Origin: an uncultured Eubacteriales bacterium | GTDB taxonomy: Bacteria; Bacillota; Clostridia; Oscillospirales; Oscillospiraceae | Length of the DNA stretch: 46,965 bases | NCBI GenBank assembly: GCA_900549485.1 | Contig: UROG01000017.1 | Location: forward strand, 1-46,965 | Direction of reading: 5' to 3' | Part shown: positions 29,938 through 36,969 of the stretch, one piece after another | Numbering within the stretch: the first letter of the stretch is position 1 | How the letters are laid out: each line of letters starts with the position of its first letter | Notes under the pieces: generated by a model | The model's input: only the letters and a program-made list of their open reading frames with translations | What the model was told of the DNA's origin: nothing | Database searches by the model: none | Translations under genes and position numbers: made by a program

Positions 29938-31080
29938 ATGGGAATTTTTGATTTCTTCAAACGCAAGCCTGAGCCTCAGCCCGCTCAGGAAGTCACATCT
30001 GCATCTGACAACGAGGCCGATTGTTCCCCGCTGGAGTTGGCCGCTCTTAATGAACCACCTATTCCTGATTCTGCTAAGCAGTATTACTATCCAGATGAAT
30101 ATTATACCGATTTTTCATATCCCGGCACTTTTATGCAGCGTCGTGTTGTGCCTTTTTCGGAACGGGCAAAAAAGTCGTACCCATCTAAAAGCGGACTTTA
30201 TGTTGCTGAAATACTGTTGCTGCAATATTGCAGCTATGGTACGTATCCGCACCCGCGAAACGGTTATCCCGGTTTCTGGTGGTTTGGGTATGGCATAAGA
30301 AACGTTGACTTTTACCTCGATTCTCTGGCAAAGCGTGGATATATTGAGTTCCGCTCTGCCGCTGAAACACTCCCGTCAATGACAGTTGCCCAATTAAAGG
30401 AATTTGCAGCATCGCACGGAATAATTGTTAAAGGGAAAAAAGCGGATATCATTTCCACAATCACTGCAAACATATCCGTTGCCGATTTGGAAGCTGGCAT
30501 TGTTGAGCGAAAGTATTGTCTAACTCCAAAGGGTGAAAAGGAGCTTTCCGAGAATGCATACGTTCCCCTCATGCATAAGGCTCCTGATAAGACCATAGAA
30601 GATGACACTTTTGGTGAAGAGTTTAATGTTTGGGTAATAAATCGTAAGCTTGGTGAAAATGGCTGGAATAATGCAGACGCTATTATTCAGGAAATTCGCG
30701 ACCGTATTGAAAAGGCTCGGCAGCGCAACAATGCGGCTTTTCGGTGTCATTTGGAGATTGACGCTGCGGGCGGTGACGAAGATGCGCAAGAGCTTCTCGC
30801 ACAGCAGGATCAAATCGCAGCCATTCAGGCCGCCGAAGCAACGTACAAGGAAAACGGTAACATTGAAGCCTATACTTTGTTCTGGGAAAACATTTGGGAC
30901 GGAGATGGTTTGTTGTTCCGCGGATCACATTGGACTTTTCGGCTTGCAGATCTCTACATAAAGCAAAAGCGTTATGATGACGCGCTTGATAATTTAAGCA
31001 AAATTACAGCGGAAGAATATAGCGATAAGAAGCTTAAGTATATCGAGCGTATAGAAAAAGCCCGGCAAAAGCAGCAGTAA
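29938..31080 (+). CDS. SAP-domain protein, lysogenic cargo gene (moron)
   Basis: 380 aa with a very strong ribosome site (GGAGGGAGGTG). It starts MGIFDFFKRKPEPQP, a linker rich in Glu/Pro/Ser. Residues ~140-180 form a SAP motif (MTVAQLKEFAASHGIIVKGKKADIISTI), a DNA/RNA-binding helix pair. The C-terminal third is helical with TPR-like pairs (KENGNIEAYTLFWENIW, YIKQKRYDDALDNLSKI). The gene is richer in A and T than the phage backbone, has its own promoter and sits between repressor and integrase, the place for lysogenic conversion or defence genes. Its function is not known to me. Confidence 0.75.
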   Translation: MGIFDFFKRKPEPQPAQEVTSASDNEADCSPLELAALNEPPIPDSAKQYYYPDEYYTDFSYPGTFMQRRVVPFSERAKKSYPSKSGLYVAEILLLQYCSYGTYPHPRNGYPGFWWFGYGIRNVDFYLDSLAKRGYIEFRSAAETLPSMTVAQLKEFAASHGIIVKGKKADIISTITANISVADLEAGIVERKYCLTPKGEKELSENAYVPLMHKAPDKTIEDDTFGEEFNVWVINRKLGENGWNNADAIIQEIRDRIEKARQRNNAAFRCHLEIDAAGGDEDAQELLAQQDQIAAIQAAEATYKENGNIEAYTLFWENIWDGDGLLFRGSHWTFRLADLYIKQKRYDDALDNLSKITAEEYSDKKLKYIERIEKARQKQQ

Positions 31081-31092
31081 TCTTTTTAAGGT

Positions 31093-31123
31093 GTCCCGCC
31101 CCTGCTGCAATCAGAGGCGGGAC
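31093..31123 (+). terminator. Hairpin after the SAP-domain gene
   Basis: GTCCCGCC and GGCGGGAC form an 8-bp stem 13 bases after the stop. It lacks a proper T run (TTGTAAC follows), so termination may be weak. The 209 bases to the next gene contain more small inverted repeats but no other gene. Confidence 0.45.
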
Positions 31124-31289
31124 TTGTAACAGATATTCCCTTGTAAACCGACTATCTGCTATGGTTACAGGGTAACAAGTAATCTCCATAATGTCCAGCG
31201 CCGAATCGGGAAATCGCTTTCCCATATAGCAAATACCATAGTTTGTTTACTTTCTTTTTCGGTAAATTATTTTTCGGAGGCGTTCATTT

Positions 31290-31860
31290 GTGTCCGCTAT
31301 TCAAGAACTGGAATCGTATATCAAGGAGTACCCATATAAAATCAAAGCCGCCCGCGTCGCCAAGGGGCTGACGCAAAAGGAACTTGCTGAAAAGGCCGGC
31401 GTCCCGCTCTCGTTCATTACGAAGCTGAATGTCAACAATCAGGACGCGCTATTAAACTTCGCGGCGATCTGCCGCGTGCTGGGTATATCAATGGATGAAC
31501 TGTTTGGCATTAAAGGCTCCACCGATGTCGCGGAGCTGACGGAGCAGATCCATGAGCTTGAACTCGAAAATGTCCAGCAGGCCGGTGACGTTCGCCGCCT
31601 GACGGAGGTAAACGTTGAGAAGGACAAACGGCTCTATTCGCACCGGCCGATGCTATATGCGCTTATCGCCATGTGTGATTCTGACGATGGCGCTGATCGG
31701 CTACATGATATTCGACGCATCGGTCACGACCGCCGGTCTGTTTAAGAGTGCCAGAACGAGCACTTTTGCAATCTTGTTTATAATCGTCGTTTTGCTCTCG
31801 CTGGTTGTCATTTCCCTCGCCGTGAAGAGTGATCTCAGCTGGAACCGTAAGGAAAAATAA
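31290..31860 (+). pseudogene. Frameshifted membrane-anchored XRE regulator
   Basis: A GTG start at 31290 (CGGAGG upstream) opens an HTH protein (KIKAARVAKGLTQKELAEKAG, then DALLNFAAICRVLGISMDEL) with a coiled coil (ELTEQIHELELENVQQ). In this frame it ends at 31745 with a hydrophilic tail, 151 aa. From the +1 frame, right where the coil ends, a natural continuation reads CVILTMALIGYMIFDASV, then a second membrane helix and a basic end at 31860. One TG unit missing in the TGTGTG tract at 31672-31677 explains the break. The intact protein would be a ~190-residue HTH with two membrane helices. It may be phase-variable, truncated for good, or a sequence error. Confidence 0.7.
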
Positions 31861-31907
31861 AAACAGCCCCCAGTCTCCGACCGGGGGCATAGTTATAGGG
31901 TGATTCT

Positions 31908-33023
31908 ATGAAATGCCGGAAATGTAGAAAAGATATCCCCGACATCAGCGCGTACTGCCTGTACTGCGGCGCAAAGCAGGAGATCGCTCAAGCGCGCCGA
32001 GGGCGCGGCAACGGTCAAGGGACGGCATATAAACGTGGGCGCACGTGGACGGCCATGTGGACGTGTGAGACGTTCGTGGACGCCTCCGGGAAGCTGCACC
32101 AGCGGCGCAGCACAAAAGGCGGATTCACGTCCAAAACAGCGGCGCTGGCCTTCGCCGCGAATCCGGTCGAGGTGCAGGCAAAAGATGCTTACCGCCCCAC
32201 GCTCAACGACTATTACAAGGGGTGGTCTACCAGCGCCTATAATGCACTGTCGAAGTCAAAGCAGTGTGCGTATGATATTGCGTGGAAACGCATGGAGGCG
32301 CTGAAGAATGTCCCCATGCTCGATTTGACAATCAACAATCTGCAAAGCTGCGTCGATTCTCAGGTCGAGACGTTTTACCCTGCGCGGGATATGAAAACGC
32401 TTTTCTCTCAGCTATATAAACGTGCCGTCGCTGAGGGGCAGGCGCGGACGAATCTCGCTGAGTTTATCGAGCTGCCGCCGCTGGAGGAGACCGAACAGAA
32501 GCCGTTCACCGAAGATGAGATAAAGGCTCTGTGGAAAGCTTACGACGGCGGAGATAAATTCATCGCTTTCCCGCTCCTGATGATTTATAGCGGCATGATG
32601 CCCGGAGAGCTGCTGCGCTGCACTTCTGACATGATCCACACCGATACGCATGAAATCATCGGCTGCGGGCTGAAAACAAAAAAGCGAAAAGAAACGCCGC
32701 TGATTTATCCTGACTGGCTCGGCCCGCTCGTGCTGGATATTCTCTCCAACGTCAAAAGCCAAAAAGGCTATATCGTCGCCATGAACGCGGATAATTTCTA
32801 TACCGAGTATCACGCCGCACTTGCTCGGGCAAAGGTGCGTGACCTGCCGCCTTATTCATGCCGGCATACCACGGCAACAGCGCTCGCTCTGGCCAAGACC
32901 GCGCCGAGCCTGATTCAGGAGATCATGCGTCACACTAAGTTCTCCACGACGCAGCGGTATATCCATCCCGACATGCGGAGTGCCCACAACGCTATCAACG
33001 TTCTCGACAAAGGCGCTGAGTGA
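31908..33023 (+). CDS. int: Tyrosine recombinase (prophage integrase)
   Basis: 371 aa. An N-terminal zinc ribbon (KCRKC ... CLYCGAKQEIA) is followed by a SAM-like core-binding domain (LNDYYKGWSTSAYNALSKS) and the catalytic domain. The box II part is present: CRHTTATALA (Arg of HxxR), IMRHTKFSTTQRYIHPDM with His and the nucleophile Tyr. In box I the usual GxR-x-GEL reads GMMPGELLRC, so the first arginine is Met, and the H of H-x-x-R is Tyr (PYSCR). Relatives with GMMPGEL exist in clostridial elements as I recall. It sits just before the tRNA-Ser att site. Confidence 0.9.
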   Translation: MKCRKCRKDIPDISAYCLYCGAKQEIAQARRGRGNGQGTAYKRGRTWTAMWTCETFVDASGKLHQRRSTKGGFTSKTAALAFAANPVEVQAKDAYRPTLNDYYKGWSTSAYNALSKSKQCAYDIAWKRMEALKNVPMLDLTINNLQSCVDSQVETFYPARDMKTLFSQLYKRAVAEGQARTNLAEFIELPPLEETEQKPFTEDEIKALWKAYDGGDKFIAFPLLMIYSGMMPGELLRCTSDMIHTDTHEIIGCGLKTKKRKETPLIYPDWLGPLVLDILSNVKSQKGYIVAMNADNFYTEYHAALARAKVRDLPPYSCRHTTATALALAKTAPSLIQEIMRHTKFSTTQRYIHPDMRSAHNAINVLDKGAE

Positions 33024-33050
33024 CGCCGAGATTGCCCGTCAAAATTCCCC

Positions 33051-33064
33051 GCGTAGCTAACAAA
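33051..33064 (+). repeat. Integrase arm-type site, copy 1
   Basis: GCGTAGCTAACAAA; an identical copy is at 33118-33131, and a 10 of 12 match (TAGCCTACAAAA) is at 33133-33144. Direct repeats between int and the att core fit Int arm-binding sites. The core CGTAGCTAA recurs in the repressor operator at 29087. Confidence 0.65.
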
Positions 33065-33117
33065 TTCAGGGGAATTCCGGTTTCAATATGGTTTGTAAAG
33101 TGCCGAAAAACGTATTT

Positions 33118-33131
33118 GCGTAGCTAACAAA
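33118..33131 (+). repeat. Integrase arm-type site, copy 2
   Basis: Exact second copy of the 14-base direct repeat, 67 bases after the first and about 50 bases before the tRNA core. Confidence 0.65.
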
Positions 33132-33182
33132 ATAGCCTACAAAATCCCGCAAATGCCTGAAAAATCAAGGGTTTTCTCGCCC

Positions 33183-33242
33183 CTGCTAAGGGAGTAGGCG
33201 TCTAAAAAGCGCGCGAGGGTTCAAATCCCTCCTTCTGCGCCA
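33183..33242 (+). tRNA. Prophage right att site: 3' half of class II tRNA-Ser (GCT)
   Basis: From the anticodon loop CTGCTAA on, the sequence shows an anticodon 3' stem (GGGAG), a long variable arm (about 33195-33214), a T arm (GAGGG-TTCAAAT-CCCTC at 33215-33231), an acceptor strand CTTCTGC, the discriminator G and CCA at 33240-33242. Upstream, the anticodon 5' stem has a mismatch (CGCCC), so the bases before ~33180 are phage DNA. This is the displaced 3' end of a tRNA-Ser gene. The repaired full tRNA must lie at the left prophage end outside the window. Confidence 0.85.
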
Positions 33243-33246
33243 GAAT

Positions 33247-33284
33247 AATTATCGGCACTGCTCTATTGGGCAGTGCCGATAATT
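33247..33284 (+). terminator. Terminator behind tRNA-Ser
   Basis: A 15-bp perfect stem (AATTATCGGCACTGC with GCAGTGCCGATAATT) just after the CCA end, followed by AAAAAC on the plus strand. The host tRNA gene used it; it marks the start of native chromosome. Confidence 0.82.
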
Positions 33285-33319
33285 AAAAACTCCGAAAAAA
33301 ACACTTTGGAGGGACGCGT

Positions 33320-33517
33320 ATGCCAGATTATAAGGCTATGTATTATCACTTGGCAGGCCGCATGGCGACCGCGATTGATGCCTTGGAAGCCACCACCAAC
33401 GCGCTGTCCGAAATCACGCAAAAGCTGAAGCTTGCGCAGCAGACCACCGAGGAAATGTTTATTTCCGCTTCCGACGACGGCGCATCTTCTACGGATAACG
33501 AATCGGTTTCAGAGTAA
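33320..33517 (+). CDS. Small host hypothetical protein
   Basis: 65 aa with TTGGAGGG upstream. Starts MPDYKAMYYHLAGRMATAI and is helical (LEATTNALSEITQKLKLAQQ) with an acidic Ser-rich end. Similar short proteins are common in Oscillospirales, with unknown role. It stands alone between the tRNA terminator and its own terminator at 33521. Confidence 0.72.
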   Translation: MPDYKAMYYHLAGRMATAIDALEATTNALSEITQKLKLAQQTTEEMFISASDDGASSTDNESVSE

Positions 33518-33520
33518 AAG

Positions 33521-33553
33521 CCGGTGCCGTAATCTTACGGCACCGGTGTTTCT
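33521..33553 (+). terminator. Rho-independent terminator
   Basis: CCGGTGCCGT-aatctt-ACGGCACCGG, a 10-bp stem, followed by TGTTTCTTTATT. It ends the 65-residue gene. Confidence 0.85.
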
Positions 33554-33616
33554 TTATTTCCTTGTTTATTTCCTTGAGCTTGCAGGCGGAAAATGCGTCG
33601 GCTGTCTTCCATGCTT

Positions 33617-33967
33617 TCAGCGGTCTTTTGAAAAGTCTGACTGTCCCGCCCTGCGTTTTGATGCATAGTCGCGCACGGAATGTTTGAGCGCAAGTTCCGC
33701 CAGAACGGCAAATTTTTCCTCTCCGTCCTTAAACCCGTTCACGTCGCAGAGTGCCGCGGCAATGCCGTCTGTCTGCGGAGAATTTGCGGCAACGGTCGGC
33801 TGCCCCGTCATACGTTCGCACAAGGCATTAAAGCAGGCGTGCAGCAGCACGTTTTCAGCATCCGATGAGAGATATCCTATCTCCGTAATGATTTCCCGCT
33901 GTGTTTTAAAACCGAGGACAACCATTGTCTCGCCGTCCGACACAACGCCTATCCCCTGCGCATACAT
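33617..33967 (-). CDS. Degenerate NifU/IscU-like domain protein, possibly 5'-truncated
   Basis: 116 aa from the ATG at 33967; the ribosome site is weak. The frame stays open and protein-like about 20 codons further upstream (KLYHPLHTVADGIF), so the 5' end may be lost. The pattern REIITEIGYLSSDAENVLLHACFNALCERMTGQP, then KFAVLAELALKHSVRDYASKR, recalls NifU-type iron-sulfur scaffold relatives. The conserved cluster cysteines of that family are not seen. A remnant or a non-metal paralogue is possible. Function is uncertain. Confidence 0.5.
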   Translation of the reverse strand: MYAQGIGVVSDGETMVVLGFKTQREIITEIGYLSSDAENVLLHACFNALCERMTGQPTVAANSPQTDGIAAALCDVNGFKDGEEKFAVLAELALKHSVRDYASKRRAGQSDFSKDR

Positions 33968-33969
33968 AA

Positions 33970-34363
33970 AAATACCATCAGCTACCGTATGCAGAGGATG
34001 ATAGAGCTTTTGACCTTGATCTCAAGGACTGCCGGCTGATAACTGCCCTTTACCTGAGCCTTTTTGCGGATTACGAGGCGAAAAGCTGACCTTTCTGCTT
34101 TACCGCCGGTCGGCGGCGGCAGTCTGCTGTTCCTGTTGCTATTATATACAACAGCTCATACCAGCCGCTCATGCGCAATTCCGCACAGGCTTCCCGTGTT
34201 CTCCGCGCTTGGCATATTTGCCAAAAAATGTGTGCTTTATTTGTGCAATAAATGGATTTTATTTTCGATTATTGCTTTTTGATGGTTTATTTATTATGCT
34301 TTCATCAGCAGTGCCGTTATCAGAATCCTCCCTGCCGCACGGCGGGAATAAAGGAGTACACCC
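33970..34363. other. Intergenic region upstream of the sugar operon
   Basis: About 390 bases. At 33972-34090 a rightward frame without start reads RAFDLDLKDCRLITALYLSL and ends FADYEAKS, perhaps the tail of a lost gene. At 34231-34248 TTTATT-tgtgc-AATAAA is a possible operator. The rest, 34091-34230, shows no feature. Confidence 0.4.
34272..34300 (+). promoter_or_regulatory. Probable promoter of the sugar operon
   Basis: TTGCTT (34272-34277), 17 bases, TATGCT (34295-34300), 63 bases before the first gene. The -35 is imperfect, which suits an activated or cre/regulator-controlled promoter. No regulator gene is next to the operon. Confidence 0.5.
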
Positions 34364-35854
34364 ATGAAATATATCATGTCCCTCGATCAGGGAACCACAA
34401 GCTCAAGATGCATCCTTTTCGACAAGGCAGGGCGCATATGCGCCTCCGTCCAGAAGGAGTTCCGGCAGATATATCCTCAGCCCGGCTGGGTCGAGCATGA
34501 CGCGCTCGAGATCTGGGACACAACGCTTGAGGTATCGCGTGCGGCAATGGCGAAGCTGAATATCGAGGCCGCCGACATCGCCGCCATCGGCATAACAAAT
34601 CAGCGTGAAACCACGGTCATCTGGGATAAAGCGACGGGAAAGCCCATCGCCAATGCCATCGTCTGGCAATGCCGCCGCACATCGGATATAATAGACGGTC
34701 TTGTTGAGCGCGGCTATGCCGAAACGATACGTGCCAAGACAGGTCTGCATCCTGACGCATATTTCTCCGGCTCAAAAATCAAATGGCTGCTGGACAGCGT
34801 TCCCGGCGCGAGAGAGCGCGCAGAGGCCGGTGAGCTGCTCTTCGGCACAATAGACACATGGCTCATCTGGAAGCTTACCGGCGGCAAGGCGCACGTCACC
34901 GATTACACCAACGCAAGCCGCACGATGCTTTACAATATCAGAGAGCTTTGCTGGGACAAGGAGCTGCTTGGGCTTCTGGATGTTCCCGAATGTATTCTTC
35001 CCGAGGTCAAGCCCTCAAGCCACGTCTACGGAAAAACCGCGTTTGAGCTGTACGGCGGGGAGATCCCCATTGCCGGCGCCGCCGGCGATCAGCAGTGCGC
35101 ACTGTTCGGGCAGTGCTGCTTTGAGCCGGGGCAGATGAAAAATACCTACGGTACGGGCTGCTTCATGCTGATGAACACCGGACGTGAGATCGTGGAGAGC
35201 AAAAACGGTCTTGTAACGACTATCGCCGTCGGCTTCGACGATCATGTGGAGTACGCCGTGGAGGGTAGCATCTTTATTGCCGGTGCGGCGATCCAGTGGC
35301 TGCGCGATGAGCTTAACGTTCTGTCCGACGCGGCCGAAAGCCAGCAGTACGCAGAAAGGGTTCCGGATACGGCGGGCGGCTATGTCGTTCCCGCGTTCAC
35401 CGGTCTCGGCGCGCCCTATTGGAATCAGCACGCAAGAGGCGTGATAGTAGGCATTACACGCGGCTTCTCACGCGCCCATCTTGTCCGCGCCACGCTTGAG
35501 TCCCTTGCATACCAGACCTATGATATCGCCGCCGCTATGGAGCGCGATTCCGGCATAAAGATCACTGAGCTTAAGGTGGACGGCGGCGCCTGTGCCAACG
35601 GCTTCCTCATGCAGTTCCAGTCCGACATTGCCGGATGCAGCGTCTTCCGCCCGCAGTGCATAGAGACGACCGCTCTCGGCGCGGCATACCTTGCCGGTCT
35701 TGCCGTCGGGTATTGGTCTGATCTTGAAGACGTGAAAAACAACTGGGCGATCGACAGAGTGTTCACGCCCGCGATGGATGAGCAGCGCCGTGCGGAGCTT
35801 CTCGGCGGCTGGCACAAGGCCGTCAGATGCGCTCAGTTCTGGTCAGAAGAATAA
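34364..35854 (+). CDS. glpK: FGGY-family kinase, glycerol kinase-like
   Basis: 496 aa, the normal length. It matches glycerol kinase along its length: MSLDQGTTSSRCILFDKAG (phosphate loop), ITNQRETTVIWDKATG, VWQCRRT, FSGSKIKWLLD and IAGAAGDQQCALFGQ. Other matches are YGTGCFMLMNTG and the ATP-binding KVDGGACANGFLMQFQSDI. Residues that bind glycerol in E. coli GlpK (Arg-Glu in NQRE, Trp in VWQ, Asp in AGDQQ, Phe in GCF) are kept. It catalyses ATP + glycerol to sn-glycerol 3-phosphate. Its place at the head of a sugar operon with rhaA and rbsK is odd. Either glycerol or a related triol or ketose is the substrate. rhaB identity is not supported. Confidence 0.85.
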   Translation: MKYIMSLDQGTTSSRCILFDKAGRICASVQKEFRQIYPQPGWVEHDALEIWDTTLEVSRAAMAKLNIEAADIAAIGITNQRETTVIWDKATGKPIANAIVWQCRRTSDIIDGLVERGYAETIRAKTGLHPDAYFSGSKIKWLLDSVPGARERAEAGELLFGTIDTWLIWKLTGGKAHVTDYTNASRTMLYNIRELCWDKELLGLLDVPECILPEVKPSSHVYGKTAFELYGGEIPIAGAAGDQQCALFGQCCFEPGQMKNTYGTGCFMLMNTGREIVESKNGLVTTIAVGFDDHVEYAVEGSIFIAGAAIQWLRDELNVLSDAAESQQYAERVPDTAGGYVVPAFTGLGAPYWNQHARGVIVGITRGFSRAHLVRATLESLAYQTYDIAAAMERDSGIKITELKVDGGACANGFLMQFQSDIAGCSVFRPQCIETTALGAAYLAGLAVGYWSDLEDVKNNWAIDRVFTPAMDEQRRAELLGGWHKAVRCAQFWSEE

Positions 35855-35871
35855 TTATAAGGAGAACACCC

Positions 35872-36777
35872 ATGAAAATAATCAATTTCGGTTCGCTGAA
35901 CGTTGACAAAGTGTACGGATTATCGCACATTGTAAAGCCCGGCGAGACTATCGCCTCCGACAGTCTCAACACCTACTCCGGCGGCAAGGGTCTCAACCAG
36001 TCCATCGCCGCGGCAAGAGCGGGCGCGGAGGTCATGCACATGGGCGCGATCGGAGACGACGGTGAGTTTCTTATAGACGTGCTCAAAGAGGCAGGCGTTT
36101 TCACCGATGATATTCTCAGGCTCAGCACGAGCAGCGGTCACGCGATCATTCAGGTAGACCGCAGCGGTCAGAACTCCATATTCACCTTCGGCGGTGCGAA
36201 CAGGCAGCTCACGAGAGAGTATATTCTCTCCTGCCTTGAGTGTGCCGAACAGGGGGACTTTGTCCTTTTGCAGAACGAGACGAACGAGATCGGCACGATA
36301 ATTTCGGAAGCGGCAAAGCGCGCTCTGACCGTCGTTTTTAACCCCTCTCCCCTCACCGACGGCATCGCCGCGCTTCCTTTGCAGGACGTCGGGCTTTTCA
36401 TGGTAAACGAGATCGAGGGCGCCGAGCTTGCCGGAATGAGCGAAAACGACGCTCCGGAAAAAATACTTGATGCGCTCTGCGGACGCTATCCGCATTCGGA
36501 CGTCGTAATGACGCTTGGCACACGCGGCGTAGTCTGTAGGATCGGGGGAGAGTTTTTCAGTCAGAACGCTTTCAAGGTGAACGCCGTGGATACGACCGCC
36601 GCCGGGGATACCTTCTGCGGCTACTTCCTCGCCTCCCGCTGCAAGGGATACGACGTGAAAAAATCGCTTCTGTACGCCTCCGCCGCCTCCGGCATCTCCG
36701 TCTCCCGTGCGGGAGCCGCGCCTTCCATCCCCGTCGAAAACGAGGTGCGCACATTTTTGGCTGAAAACTGCGGGTGA
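35872..36777 (+). CDS. rbsK: Ribokinase-like sugar kinase (PfkB family)
   Basis: 301 aa from the ATG at 35872 behind AAGGAG. PfkB features: the N-terminal substrate motif YSGGKGLNQSIAAARAG, VVFNPSPLTDG, MVNEIEGAELAG, VVMTLGTRGVV and the catalytic signature DTTAAGDTFCGYF near residue 245. It phosphorylates a pentose or other sugar at C5 or C1, by name D-ribose to ribose 5-phosphate. The partner rbsD at the operon end supports a ribose-like pyranose substrate. There is no transport gene specific to ribose other than the common importer downstream. Confidence 0.85.
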   Translation: MKIINFGSLNVDKVYGLSHIVKPGETIASDSLNTYSGGKGLNQSIAAARAGAEVMHMGAIGDDGEFLIDVLKEAGVFTDDILRLSTSSGHAIIQVDRSGQNSIFTFGGANRQLTREYILSCLECAEQGDFVLLQNETNEIGTIISEAAKRALTVVFNPSPLTDGIAALPLQDVGLFMVNEIEGAELAGMSENDAPEKILDALCGRYPHSDVVMTLGTRGVVCRIGGEFFSQNAFKVNAVDTTAAGDTFCGYFLASRCKGYDVKKSLLYASAASGISVSRAGAAPSIPVENEVRTFLAENCG

Positions 36778-36868
36778 TATCGTTATCGATATTTATTTAA
36801 CTTATTTCATAGGCATAATGCACGAAATCGCGGCGGTTTTTTTGTTGAAATCTCCCGCCAACAAACTC

Positions 36869-36897
36869 TTGACCGTTTGGGTATTAGACAGTAAAAT
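36869..36897 (+). promoter_or_regulatory. Internal promoter before the binding-protein gene
   Basis: TTGACC (36869-36874), 17 bases, TAAAAT (36892-36897). It is followed by the palindrome TGCGGT-tt-ACCGCA near 36930-36943 and by GAAAGGATG before the gene. It explains a higher level of binding protein than kinase. The palindrome may be an operator. Confidence 0.6.
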
Positions 36898-36969
36898 AAT
36901 TATTGTTTGATACGGGTGATATGCGGTTTACCGCAAAAAAATAAATCACAAAAAAGAAAGGATGTTAAA

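Noticed and set aside
33183..33242. Complete tRNA-Ser
   Set aside because: The D arm, acceptor 5' strand and anticodon 5' stem are missing or mismatched; only the 3' half is present.
1..33242. Diversity-generating retroelement for the fibre genes
   Set aside because: No reverse transcriptase and no template/variable repeat pair is visible; the repeats seen are tandem coding units.
34064..34282. 72-codon rightward gene before the sugar operon
   Set aside because: No ribosome site and no recognisable protein character; it overlaps the promoter region.
34364..35854. Rhamnulokinase (rhaB) identity for the first kinase
   Set aside because: The glycerol-kinase motifs (NQRE, VWQ, AGDQQ, YGTGCF) are all kept and the sequence is near-standard GlpK.
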